Of a stretch of DNA of 41,780 bases, positions 17,138-25,477 are shown in pieces (the stretch's first letter is position 1; each line of letters opens with the position of its first letter). Source of the stretch: Lachnospiraceae bacterium RM5. GTDB lineage: Bacteria; Bacillota; Clostridia; Lachnospirales; Lachnospiraceae. The translations under genes and the position numbers were made by a program. The notes under the pieces were generated by a model. It worked only from the letters and a program-made list of their open reading frames with translations, had not been told where the DNA came from and did not search any database. The stretch is from contig FOFK01000012.1 in assembly GCA_900110975.1 (NCBI GenBank), positions 1-41,780 on the forward strand, written 5' to 3'.

Positions 17138-17425
17138 AAACAAAGAAGCTCCATCTAAAAAAGGGTAGTGGTGCGAAATAGATGGAAAAATCTGGAAAAC
17201 AAAAATTGACGAAACAAAGAAGTTCCATCTAAAAAAGGGTAGTGGTAGGAAATAGATGGAAAAATCAAGAAAACAAAAATTGACAAAACAAAGAAGTTCC
17301 ATCTAAAAAAGGGTAGTGGTGCGAAATAGATGGAAAAATCAAGAAAACAAAAATTGACGAAACAAAGAAGTTCCATCTAAAAAGGGGTAGTGGTGCAAAA
17401 TAGATGGAAAATTTGAAAAATCATA
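17138..17425. repeat. 74-bp tandem repeat, four copies
   Basis: Copies begin at 17138, 17212, 17286 and 17360 with an exact 74-bp period; copies 2 and 3 differ by only a few bases and copy 4 decays after about 50 bp. Each copy carries inverted arms TTCCATCTA and TAGATGGAA around a loop of about 21 bases containing GGGTAGTGG (first arm has one change in copy 1). Each full unit ends with TTGACR. The period is not a multiple of three, so the array is not coding; an apparent minus-strand frame here is an artefact. The array fills the gap between the surface gene and the L,D-transpeptidase promoter. It may be a regulator-binding array or a repeated structured RNA. Confidence 0.93.
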
Positions 17426-17442
17426 TTATATTTGATAAAAAA

Positions 17443-17471
17443 TTGACATATTTATTTAAATATCTTACAAT
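17443..17471 (+). promoter_or_regulatory. Promoter of L,D-transpeptidase gene
   Basis: A perfect TTGACA (17443-17448), 17-bp spacer and TACAAT (17466-17471). It lies immediately after the 74-bp repeats and leaves a leader of about 70 bases. Confidence 0.85.
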
Positions 17472-17546
17472 TAGTAGGTGTGTGAATAAAATTTATCTTG
17501 AAAGCTTTTGTGTTAGCTTATTATAATTTGAGGTTCGTGTAAAAAA

Positions 17547-19523
17547 ATGGAAGATAAAACAAAAGATACAAATGAAATGAACATGTTTAATAGTATTGAT
17601 GATACATCTACATCAGGTGAGAAAAAAATATCAGATGATGTTATTGAAATAATTGATCTTACAGATGATTTTTATTCTGAGAGTGACTCTGTAAAAAATG
17701 ATATTGATTTGGATGGTATTGAGCAGGCGCTTGCAAAAAGTGTAAATGATATTATCAATTCTGAGAAAGATACATTTTCCAATCAGCCAGCAAGTGCGGA
17801 AAATTCAGTAAAATCAGTAAATCCAGCTAATCAGGCAAATGTAGAAAATGTTATAAATTCTATAAATGATGCATCAAACAAATCAGATGCGGTAGCTGTT
17901 AATCCAACAACAACTACAGTAACCCCAACACCTGACAAATCAAATGTGACTGCATCGCAGGCAACGACTTCAACAACTTCGGATTTTGTTTATTTTACGG
18001 ATGATGAGTCGGTGACAGATACAACTTCTGCTGTCCAGGCTAAAAAAACACGCAAACCTATAAAATTAAATATAAATATTAATAAAGATAAAGTTTTAAA
18101 AGGCTTTTTGATTTTTGCAGGTGTTCTTCTTTTGGTTTATATTGGAGGAATTATTTATACAAAAAGTCATTTTATTGCAGGAACAAAGATTAATCAGGTA
18201 GATGTTGGTAATATGTCAAAGAAAAAAGCTGAAGAAAAATTATCTCTTGCAGCTAAGAATTTTGAAATGCACCTTGCTTTCAGGGAAAGTGATTTAAAGA
18301 CAATTACCGGACATGAGATAAATTATAGTTATGTTTCTGATGGAAGTGTTGAAAAACTTTTGGATGAACAAAATGATTTACTTTGGTTTATGGGATTTTT
18401 TGAAGATACAGAAAAAACTGTGCCAATGACATTTGAATATGATAAGCAGAAACTTGAAGATATCATAGCTTCTTATGATGAGACAAACAGTGAAAATATG
18501 AAAGCTCCAATAAATGCTTATATAGCTTATGACAGCGACAGTAATTCTTTTGAAATTCAGTCTGAATATGAAGGAACAACGATGAATATTGAGAATGTAT
18601 ATAAAGGCGTTGAAGATGTAATTTCAAAAGGTGGCGAAAGACTTGGAGATATTGAGATAGATTCTCTTGAAGGTACTTATGAAGAACCAACAGTAAGAAG
18701 TGATAATGGCGGACTTGTTGCAATGAAGGAAATACTTGATAAATTGTGTGATGCAAGTGTGGAATATACTCTTCCTTCAGGAAATACAAGAACTGTTGAT
18801 ATAAATGAGACAATAAACTGGCTTGCAAAAGATGAAGCAGGCGGATATGCATTAGATGAACCTACATGGGAGGCGAAAGCACATGAATATGTGGAAGGCC
18901 TTGCTACTGATGTAGATAATGTAGGTGGAACAAAGATTTTTAATGCCACAGGAGTTGGACAGGTTACCGTAACAGGTGGTGAATATGGCTGGAAGATTGA
19001 TGTTGACGGTGAGGCAGGACAACTTGCAAGTGAATTAAAAGAAGGAACAGTTGTTAAGAGGGAACCGGCATACTCATGCAGACAGTTCTCAACAGAAAAC
19101 AGTGGAATCGGAAATAATTATGTTGAAATAGATGTAAGCAGACAGCATTTGTGGGTGTACAGAGATGGTGCTTTGGCATTCGAAACAGATATTGTTTCTG
19201 GTACGATGATAAAAGCAAAATATACGCCAACCGGAATTTATTATATTGATTACAAACAAAGAGACAGGGTGTTAAAGGGTGACAGACTTCCAAATGGAAC
19301 TTATGAATATCATACCCTTGTACATTACTGGGTGCCATTTAATGGTGGAATCGGTATTCACGATGCTTATTGGAGAAGTAAGTTTGGTGGTGACATTTAT
19401 GTAAAAAGTGGATCCCATGGATGTATAAATGTACCTGCATCTGCAGCACCTGTTATTTATGATCTGGTGGATCTTGAAACACCTATAGTTGTGTACAATA
19501 CACAGCCTTATAATCCGGCGTAA
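17547..19523 (+). CDS. L,D-transpeptidase with long acidic cytoplasmic N-terminus
   Basis: A 658-aa membrane enzyme that would form 3-3 peptidoglycan cross-links or attach proteins to wall peptides. Residues 1-180 are hydrophilic, rich in Asp, Ser, Thr and Asn, and probably disordered in the cytosol; residues 187-204 form a single membrane helix. Outside, about 210-490 contain PG_binding_4-type segments (GTKINQVDVGNMSKKKAEEKL and the later DEPTWEAKAHEY region). The C-terminal YkuD domain starts near YVEIDVSRQHLWVY (about 530) and holds the catalytic SGSHGCINVP with Cys626. The domain order matches the ErfK/YbiS-like family of clostridia, but the cytoplasmic region is unusually long. The ribosome binding site (AGG 13 bases upstream) is weak. 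Confidence 0.88.
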   Translation: MEDKTKDTNEMNMFNSIDDTSTSGEKKISDDVIEIIDLTDDFYSESDSVKNDIDLDGIEQALAKSVNDIINSEKDTFSNQPASAENSVKSVNPANQANVENVINSINDASNKSDAVAVNPTTTTVTPTPDKSNVTASQATTSTTSDFVYFTDDESVTDTTSAVQAKKTRKPIKLNININKDKVLKGFLIFAGVLLLVYIGGIIYTKSHFIAGTKINQVDVGNMSKKKAEEKLSLAAKNFEMHLAFRESDLKTITGHEINYSYVSDGSVEKLLDEQNDLLWFMGFFEDTEKTVPMTFEYDKQKLEDIIASYDETNSENMKAPINAYIAYDSDSNSFEIQSEYEGTTMNIENVYKGVEDVISKGGERLGDIEIDSLEGTYEEPTVRSDNGGLVAMKEILDKLCDASVEYTLPSGNTRTVDINETINWLAKDEAGGYALDEPTWEAKAHEYVEGLATDVDNVGGTKIFNATGVGQVTVTGGEYGWKIDVDGEAGQLASELKEGTVVKREPAYSCRQFSTENSGIGNNYVEIDVSRQHLWVYRDGALAFETDIVSGTMIKAKYTPTGIYYIDYKQRDRVLKGDRLPNGTYEYHTLVHYWVPFNGGIGIHDAYWRSKFGGDIYVKSGSHGCINVPASAAPVIYDLVDLETPIVVYNTQPYNPA

Positions 19524-19561
19524 ATTTTATGAATTTAATTCTTAATTTGATTCATAGAATA

Positions 19562-19590
19562 TTGCAAATAATGCGACTTTGTAATATAAT
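19562..19590 (+). promoter_or_regulatory. Promoter of second surface-protein gene
   Basis: TTGCAA (19562-19567), 17-bp spacer, TATAAT (19585-19590), the same boxes and spacing as the promoter at 15873. A leader of about 50 bases follows. Confidence 0.8.
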
Positions 19591-19648
19591 TACATAGAAG
19601 TTAATGGGTAGAAAAACCTATATGATGTGAAAGGAGATTTTTAAAATT

Positions 19649-20572
19649 ATGAGAAAACTTTTAAAGAAAGTTGCTACAGTAGCTTTAACTGCTACAATGT
19701 TAACAGCTATTTCAGTTTCAGCTTTTGCTGATGAGGATGACACATATTCATTCGTTGGAAATCCATATTTATTCAATTCAGAGGTATTTGATGATAACTC
19801 TACATTAGGATGGTGCCCAACAAGTGAAGAGCAGATCATGGAGAAAGTTGAAGTTGATGGATTAGATTATGATGTGTATGCATACTCTAATACAGCAGTT
19901 AAGAGCGGAGCTGATGCTCTTGCAGAATCTGAAGGAACAGAGGATGAAATCGCAGAAAGCAAAGGACAGCTTTCAGATAAGACAATGACATTCAAGATTC
20001 TTAAGAATGCTACAGATTTTGCCTGGAACTTCCAGATGCAGCTTGGTAACCCAGATGCAGCTTGGGCTGATAACCAGTCACAGTTCAGAGCAGGTGGTAT
20101 TGAAGCTGGTGAATACACAGTATATGCTGCACCTTCAAAAGGATTTGTAGCTATCATCCAGGATGGTAAAAATGTTGATATGACAGTAAGATTCCATTCA
20201 AGAGATGAGGATTCTTGGAAATATGTTGATTGTACAGAAGCAGCTATCACAGGTGACGGATATGATGCAAGTGCAATTTACACACAGCCATTTGATGATG
20301 AATATTTAGCATTCATCAATGCTTTAATCGCTAAAGATGGTGGAGAAGCTATTGAATATGTAAAAGGTAATGAAGATAAAGCTTCTTCTGAAGATGTAAC
20401 AGAAGCTAAAGATGATAAGAAGACAGACAGCTCTAGCTCAGATAAGAAGAGCACATCTTCTGATTCAGATGATGAAGGCGGAATCTCTGGTGGATTAATC
20501 GCTGGTATCGTAGTTGCAGTAGTTGCAGTTATCGCAATCATTGCTGTAGTTGTTAAGAAAAAAGAAGATTAA
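19649..20572 (+). CDS. Secreted membrane-anchored surface protein
   Basis: A 307-aa protein with a signal peptide (MRKLLKKVATVALTATM...SAFA, cut near residue 27) nearly identical in pattern to its two neighbours. The extracellular part (about 28-240) has a Trp-rich segment (FAWNFQMQLGNPDAAWAD) and strands typical of a small beta-domain; the family is unknown to me. A Lys/Asp/Ser-rich linker (about 240-272) is followed by a C-terminal membrane helix (ISGGLIAGIVVAVVAVIAII) and KKKED. There is no LPXTG or KTGD motif, so it is anchored by the helix rather than by sortase. AAAGGAG precedes the ATG. Promoter and terminator on each side make it a single-gene unit. Confidence 0.72.
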   Translation: MRKLLKKVATVALTATMLTAISVSAFADEDDTYSFVGNPYLFNSEVFDDNSTLGWCPTSEEQIMEKVEVDGLDYDVYAYSNTAVKSGADALAESEGTEDEIAESKGQLSDKTMTFKILKNATDFAWNFQMQLGNPDAAWADNQSQFRAGGIEAGEYTVYAAPSKGFVAIIQDGKNVDMTVRFHSRDEDSWKYVDCTEAAITGDGYDASAIYTQPFDDEYLAFINALIAKDGGEAIEYVKGNEDKASSEDVTEAKDDKKTDSSSSDKKSTSSDSDDEGGISGGLIAGIVVAVVAVIAIIAVVVKKKED

Positions 20573-20606
20573 TATTATAACCCATTAATTAATTTTAAAA
20601 AATTGC

Positions 20607-20641
20607 AGGCTGTATATTATTAAAATATACAGCCTCTTTTT
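20607..20641 (+). terminator. Terminator after second surface-protein gene
   Basis: A perfect 12-bp stem (20607-20618 with 20624-20635) with a 5-base loop, followed by CTTTTTA. Confidence 0.92.
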
Positions 20642-20734
20642 ATGTTAATAGTATTTTGTTTTTATATATAGCGTTAAAAAAATAATTATAAAGACATTGT
20701 GTAGAAAAAATATGTAAAAATCTTTATTTTTTTG

Positions 20735-20763
20735 TTGAAAAAAAACAAATACTGATATATAAT
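20735..20763 (+). promoter_or_regulatory. Promoter of third surface-protein gene
   Basis: TTGAAA (20735-20740), 17-bp spacer, TATAAT (20758-20763). A-rich sequence upstream may act as an UP element. Confidence 0.75.
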
Positions 20764-20828
20764 CTTTATACAATTGAATTAGTGTCTAATTAATTCAAAA
20801 ATATTTATTTCAAAGAAGGAGAAGTAAG

Positions 20829-21590
20829 ATGAGAAGTTTAAAGAAAGTCGCTGCAGTAGCTTTAACAGCAGTTATGACAATGGCTATGAGTGCAGTAGCA
20901 TTTGCTGATCAGACAATTACATTCCATTTCCAGAATAACAAGAATTGGGATCCAACAGGAGCTTGGATTTATCAGGGTATTGCGTTTACAACAAACGTAA
21001 CACCAGCAGATAAATGTGCTGTAGTAACACAGGAAGAAAACGGTGTTAAACAGGTTTGGCCAGGTGCAAAGATGGATAACGACACTAAAGAAGGATGGAA
21101 GAGTATTCAGGCAACATTTACAGATTCATACACAACAGATGGTATGGTATTAATCTTCAATAACTATGTTGGTGATTCTGAGACAAATGATACAACAACA
21201 GAAACAGATATCGAGAATATCAAAGCTTCTGGAATTCCTACAACTGCTAATGCAACAAAAGAGCAGACAGGAAATGTCATTGTTAATAAGAAGCTTATTG
21301 AAAAAGCAGGCGGAAGCGTAACAGATGTATACGTAGAATTTGATGGATCAAATACTACAGTATCTCTTAACGAGGCTCCAGCTGCATATACAAGTGCTGC
21401 AGACGCTGCAGGCGCAGCTACAGAAACAACAACAGCAGCAGCAGCTACAACAACAAAAGCTGCTACAGGTGTTAAATCTGCTACATCTTCACCAAAGACT
21501 GGTGATTCAGTTGCAGTATCTGTTGTTCTCTTTGGAATAGCTTCAGCAGTTGCATTCGTTGCAGCTAACAAGAAAAAAGTTGAAGCTTAA
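20829..21590 (+). CDS. Surface protein with probable starch-binding (CBM25/26-like) module and KTGD sorting signal
   Basis: A 253-aa precursor. Signal peptide MRSLKKVAAVALTAVM...AFA is cut near residue 26. Residues about 27-130 read TITFHFQNNKNWDPTGAWIY, then VWPGAKMDNDTKEGWKSIQ and MVLIFNNYVGDSETND. This order (aromatic strand, W-P-G-x-K-M, GW, IFNN, then a T/D end) is that of family 25/26 starch-binding modules. An Ala/Thr-rich linker leads to SSPKTGDSVAV, a hydrophobic helix and KKKVEA: a non-LPXTG sortase signal. It is likely a wall-anchored glucan-binding protein without a catalytic domain. No amylase or sugar transporter gene is nearby. AAGGAGAAG provides the ribosome binding site. Confidence 0.72.
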   Translation: MRSLKKVAAVALTAVMTMAMSAVAFADQTITFHFQNNKNWDPTGAWIYQGIAFTTNVTPADKCAVVTQEENGVKQVWPGAKMDNDTKEGWKSIQATFTDSYTTDGMVLIFNNYVGDSETNDTTTETDIENIKASGIPTTANATKEQTGNVIVNKKLIEKAGGSVTDVYVEFDGSNTTVSLNEAPAAYTSAADAAGAATETTTAAAATTTKAATGVKSATSSPKTGDSVAVSVVLFGIASAVAFVAANKKKVEA

Positions 21591-21615
21591 TTGAATAGGC
21601 ACAATTGAATAATCG

Positions 21616-21648
21616 AAAGAGAAGTCTGGAATATGGCTTCTCTTTTTT
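21616..21648 (+). terminator. Terminator after third surface-protein gene
   Basis: A 9-bp stem (21616-21624 with 21637-21645), 12-base loop, running into a T-run that ends at 21648. Confidence 0.8.
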
Positions 21649-21676
21649 GCCCTAATAAAATAAGGCTATTTATAAT
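21647..21676 (+). promoter_or_regulatory. Candidate promoter of the lipid kinase-rpoD operon
   Basis: TTGCCC (21647-21652), 18-bp spacer, TATAAT (21671-21676), directly after the terminator T-run and 19 bases before the lipid kinase start. Confidence 0.5.
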
Positions 21677-21694
21677 TAACAGAGGTTAAAACTC

Positions 21695-22591
21695 ATGAAA
21701 AACTTACTTTTTATTTACAACCCACATTCAGGAAAAGGATTAATAAAAGATAATTTAGCTGAAATCATAAACATCTTTGTAAAAGGTGGATATGAAGTTA
21801 CTGTTTATCCAACGCAGAGAAGAAATGATGCCAAGGAAAAAGTAAAATACAGTGGTTACAACTATGATATGATTGTATGCAGTGGCGGTGACGGAACATT
21901 AAATGAGGTTATTTCCGGACTTATGGATTTACCGGTAAAACCTGTATTAGGCTATATACCTGCCGGTTCAACCAATGATTTTGCACAGAGTATCAAGTTG
22001 TCCAAAGAGATGGATGAGTCAGCTCGTGCGGCGATGAATGGTTTGCCAATTCTTGTTGATATAGGTAGTTTTAATAAAAAGTATTTTGTATATATAGCAG
22101 CATTTGGTCTGTTTACTGATATTTCCTATGCAACTCCACAGGAGATGAAGAATGCATTGGGACATCAGGCATATCTTATAGAGGCTGCTACTAAAATTCC
22201 AAATTTAAAAACATATAATATGAAAGTTGAATATGATGGTGGAAAAATTGAAGGAGAATTCATATATGGTATGATTTCTAATTCTATTTCTGTTGGAGGA
22301 ATTAAAGGTATCACCGGCAAGAATATTGTATTAGATGACGGTTTGTTTGAAGTGAGGCTGGTTAAAAAACCTAAGAATCCATTGGATCTTTCTGCTGTAT
22401 TTGGAAATTTGCTGGGCGTCGATATTAAAATTGACAGCGTGGTTTCATTTAAGACTTCTAAGTTAAAGATTGAGTCGGACGAGAAAGTCTCATGGGTACT
22501 CGATGGTGAATTTGGAGGTGCACTTAAGAAAGTGAAAATAGTAAACCATAAGCAGGCAGTTAAAATAATGTCAGGCATTTCGAAAGGTTAA
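21695..22591 (+). CDS. Diacylglycerol kinase / YegS-type lipid kinase
   Basis: A 298-aa cytosolic or membrane-peripheral kinase of the DAGK catalytic family, expected to phosphorylate diacylglycerol to recycle the lipid released during lipoteichoic acid or glycolipid synthesis. Motifs: LLFIYNPHSGKG at residues 3-14, the nucleotide loop SGGDGTLNEVISG (about 63-75), and LGYIPAGSTNDFAQ (about 86-99). The C-terminal half contains the usual beta-sandwich with VLDDGLFEVRLVK. The gene ends 20 bases before rpoD with an intervening GAAAGGAAA site, so the two are probably co-transcribed. Family substrates vary, so the exact lipid is not certain. Confidence 0.9.
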   Translation: MKNLLFIYNPHSGKGLIKDNLAEIINIFVKGGYEVTVYPTQRRNDAKEKVKYSGYNYDMIVCSGGDGTLNEVISGLMDLPVKPVLGYIPAGSTNDFAQSIKLSKEMDESARAAMNGLPILVDIGSFNKKYFVYIAAFGLFTDISYATPQEMKNALGHQAYLIEAATKIPNLKTYNMKVEYDGGKIEGEFIYGMISNSISVGGIKGITGKNIVLDDGLFEVRLVKKPKNPLDLSAVFGNLLGVDIKIDSVVSFKTSKLKIESDEKVSWVLDGEFGGALKKVKIVNHKQAVKIMSGISKG

Positions 22592-22611
22592 TATAGAAAG
22601 GAAACGATTTC

Positions 22612-23931
22612 ATGACTAAAAGAGAGTTAAAGAAAATTGTGAAGGAAATTGTTGCAGAAGCTAAGGAAGAAAAAAATAAAGTTGAATTAACCAAATTACA
22701 GGAAATTTCACAGGAATATGAACTTGGAGAAAAGGATATGGAATATATTCTTCAGACATTGGATGAGGAAGACATAAAAGTTAAAGAACCAAAGAAAAAG
22801 AAATCAAGCAAGACCACTACAAAGAAGAGCACTAAAGCTAAGAAGGCTAAGAGTGAAGAAATAGATGAAGAAGATAAAGTGGCTGATGATATAAAAGATG
22901 ATGAAGATTTAGATGAAAATTTAGATGATGATAAGACAGAAGACGTACTTGATGATTTAGAAAACCTTAAGAGTGAGGAAGAAATAGAATTATCTCTTGA
23001 GAAACTTGACGGACTTATTTCTGATGAACCAACTGATGAGGCATTAGAAGAAGAGGAAGAAAATATTGATTTAAATGCCATTGATTTATTAGATGGTGTT
23101 GGAACAGAAGATCCTGTCAGAATGTATTTAAAAGAGATTGGTACAGTTCCGCTTCTTACACCTGAAGAAGAAAAGAGACTTGCAAAGAAAAAATCTGAAG
23201 GTGATGAAAGAGCGAAAGCAAGACTTATTGAAGCTAACCTTCGTCTTGTTGTAAGTATTGCAAAGAGATATACAGGAAGAGGAATGAGTTTTTTAGATCT
23301 TGTACAGGAAGGTAACCTAGGATTAATCAAAGGTGTTGAAAAATTTGATTATGATAAAGGTTTCAAATTAAGTACTTATGCAACATGGTGGATAAGACAG
23401 TCTGTTACAAGAGCATTAGCTGACCAGGCAAGAACGATAAGAGTTCCGGTTCATATGGTTGAGACAATTAACAGAATGTCAAAGATGCAGAGAAAGCTTA
23501 CGTTAGAGCTTGGAAGAGAACCATCAAACAGTGAACTTGCAGAAGCACTTAATATGCCTGAAAGCAAGGTGTTAGAGATTATGCAGATAGCAAGAGAGCC
23601 TGCATCTTTAGAAACACCAATTGGTGAAGAGGATGATTCAAACCTTGGTGATTTTGTAGCTGATAATAATACAATTACACCAGAGGCTAATATTGAGGCT
23701 GTAATGCTTAGAAATCATATGGATAAGCTTTTGCTGGATTTGAAAGATAGAGAACGTCAGGTTCTTATCTTAAGATTTGGATTAGAGGATAATCATCCAA
23801 GAACCCTTGAGGAAGTTGGAAAAGAGTTTAATGTTACAAGAGAGCGTATCAGACAGATTGAAGCTAAGGCTTTAAGAAAGTTACGTAATCCCGTAAGAAG
23901 CAAGACTATAAAGGATTTCCTTGAAAGCTAA
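22612..23931 (+). CDS. rpoD: Primary sigma factor RpoD (SigA)
   Basis: The 439-aa primary sigma factor directs RNA polymerase to -35/-10 promoters like those seen throughout this window. The N-terminal 160 residues have a region 1.1-like helical part ([18 protein letters not shown]), then a Lys-rich and a long Asp/Glu-rich stretch. Region 1.2 begins at [17 protein letters not shown] (about 166), region 2 contains [20 protein letters not shown] and [19 protein letters not shown] (-10 recognition), region 3 follows (HMVETINRM), and region 4 has [20 protein letters not shown] (-35 recognition). In most Firmicutes rpoD follows dnaG; here a lipid kinase takes that place. A strong terminator follows. 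Confidence 0.97.
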   Translation: MTKRELKKIVKEIVAEAKEEKNKVELTKLQEISQEYELGEKDMEYILQTLDEEDIKVKEPKKKKSSKTTTKKSTKAKKAKSEEIDEEDKVADDIKDDEDLDENLDDDKTEDVLDDLENLKSEEEIELSLEKLDGLISDEPTDEALEEEEENIDLNAIDLLDGVGTEDPVRMYLKEIGTVPLLTPEEEKRLAKKKSEGDERAKARLIEANLRLVVSIAKRYTGRGMSFLDLVQEGNLGLIKGVEKFDYDKGFKLSTYATWWIRQSVTRALADQARTIRVPVHMVETINRMSKMQRKLTLELGREPSNSELAEALNMPESKVLEIMQIAREPASLETPIGEEDDSNLGDFVADNNTITPEANIEAVMLRNHMDKLLLDLKDRERQVLILRFGLEDNHPRTLEEVGKEFNVTRERIRQIEAKALRKLRNPVRSKTIKDFLES

Positions 23932-23987
23932 AAAAATATTATAAAAATAATATTATAAAAGCTAAAAAACATTATAAAAAAAAATGC

Positions 23988-24023
23988 AGGAAGTTACTTG
24001 ATACAGAGTAACTTCCTTTTTTT
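23988..24023 (+). terminator. Terminator after rpoD
   Basis: A perfect 11-bp stem (23988-23998 with 24007-24017), 8-base loop and a run of T through 24023. Confidence 0.92.
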
Positions 24024-24135
24024 ACGGAGGCTTAAAGAGGCTTAAGGTGGTAAAGAATGCTTTATTGTGTTAATATTACATCATGGAACATGGAAATAAA
24101 TACATGTAAAAATATGTAAAGAATAGGAAATTAAT

Positions 24136-25404
24136 ATGGATTTATTTGAATATATGAGTGAGAATGCAAAAAAAACAGAGGCCCCTTTAGCTGCCAGAAT
24201 GAGGCCTGAGACCTTAGAAGAGATGGTAGGGCAGAAACACATTATTGGTGAAGATAAGATGCTTTACAGAGCAATTAAAGCGGATAAATTAACGTCTCTT
24301 ATCTTCTTTGGACCGCCTGGATCCGGAAAAACCTCTCTTGCAAAAGTGATTGCAAATACGTCAAATTATGAGTTTTGTCAGATAAATGCCACGTTATCCG
24401 GCAAGAAGGATATGGAAAAGGCTGTTAATGACGCGAAAAATAATCTTGGAATGTATGGAAAAAGAACCATATTGTTTGTTGATGAGATTCACAGATTTAA
24501 TAAAGGCCAGCAGGATTTTTTACTGCCATACGTTGAAGATGGTACTGTTGTTTTGATTGGAGCAACAACAGAAAATCCTTATTTTGAAGTAAATAGCGCT
24601 CTTATATCAAGATCCATGGTTTTTGAATTAAAAAAACTTGATAAAAATGATATTGAAGAACTTATAGACAGAGCCATAAAAGATGATACAAAGGGAATGG
24701 GTGCATATAATGCAGTCATTGAAGATGATGCGAAAGAATTTCTTGCAGATATAAGTGAGGGTGATGCAAGATCTGCATTAAATGCCATTGAACTTGCAGT
24801 TCTTACTACAAAAAGAAATGAAGATGGTGTAATTGATATTACATTAGATGTAATAAGTGAATGTATCCAGAAAAGAAAAGTAAGATATGATAAGGATGGA
24901 GATAATCATTATGATACCATCTCAGCATTTATTAAGAGCATGAGAGGGTCTGATGAAAATGCCACAGTTTATTATCTTGCAAGGATGCTTAATGCGGGTG
25001 AGAGTATAGAATTTATTGCAAGAAGAATAGTTATTTGTGCTGCAGAAGATGTGGGACTTGCGGATCCTTTGGCACTCCAGGTTGCAATATCTGCGTCAAG
25101 GGCTGTAAGGGAAATTGGTATGCCTGAGGCAAGGATTCCTCTTTCTATGGCAGCTTTATATGTTGCAAGAGCAAAGAAAAGTAATAGTGCATATCTTGCC
25201 ATAAATAAGGCTCTTGATTTTGTGAAAAATAATGAAAGTTATGATATTCCATCATATTTAAGGGTTGGAAGTTATAGCGGAGCAAAAGAATTAGGACATG
25301 GAATCGGATATAAATATCCTCATGACTATCCCGGACATTTTGTAGAGCAGACCTATCTTCCTGAGGAGATAAAAAATATTATATTTTTTGACGAAGCCCC
25401 ATAA
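24136..25404 (+). CDS. rarA: Replication-associated recombination protein A (RarA/MgsA)
   Basis: A 422-aa AAA+ ATPase of the clamp-loader class that acts at stalled replication forks, interacting with SSB in studied bacteria. Motifs: RPETLEEMVGQKHI at about residue 22, Walker A GPPGSGKT (about 59-66), Walker B LFVDEIHRFNKGQQD (about 113-127), sensor 1 IGATTENPYFEVN (about 139-151), and ISEGDARSALNAIE for sensor 2. The C-terminal tetramerisation region ends with the family signature YKYPHDYPGHFVEQTYLP. The length is normal. It is transcribed alone after the rpoD terminator; an AGGAAATTA ribosome site precedes the ATG. Confidence 0.95.
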   Translation: MDLFEYMSENAKKTEAPLAARMRPETLEEMVGQKHIIGEDKMLYRAIKADKLTSLIFFGPPGSGKTSLAKVIANTSNYEFCQINATLSGKKDMEKAVNDAKNNLGMYGKRTILFVDEIHRFNKGQQDFLLPYVEDGTVVLIGATTENPYFEVNSALISRSMVFELKKLDKNDIEELIDRAIKDDTKGMGAYNAVIEDDAKEFLADISEGDARSALNAIELAVLTTKRNEDGVIDITLDVISECIQKRKVRYDKDGDNHYDTISAFIKSMRGSDENATVYYLARMLNAGESIEFIARRIVICAAEDVGLADPLALQVAISASRAVREIGMPEARIPLSMAALYVARAKKSNSAYLAINKALDFVKNNESYDIPSYLRVGSYSGAKELGHGIGYKYPHDYPGHFVEQTYLPEEIKNIIFFDEAP

Positions 25405-25416
25405 TTATGGTAAAAT
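25388..25416 (+). promoter_or_regulatory. Promoter of the DUF5717-like operon
   Basis: TTGACG (25388-25393), 17-bp spacer, TAAAAT (25411-25416). The -35 box lies inside the last codons of rarA, and transcription would begin about 55 bases before the giant gene. Confidence 0.72.
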
Positions 25417-25477
25417 CTAATAAGATATGTCCTATGATTTTATAGAACAAACTTGAAAAAGTTTAGGAGAATCCATA

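Noticed and set aside
17155-17376. Minus-strand hydrophobic 73-aa reading frame
   Set aside because: It is created by the tandem repeat itself; the 74-bp period shifts frame at each copy and there is no ribosome site.
17138-17425. CRISPR array
   Set aside because: The period is 74 bp with near-identical sequence throughout; there are no unique spacers and no cas genes.
22752-23330. Ser-rich 192-aa minus-strand frame
   Set aside because: It is the antisense reading of the acidic Asp/Glu stretch of rpoD.
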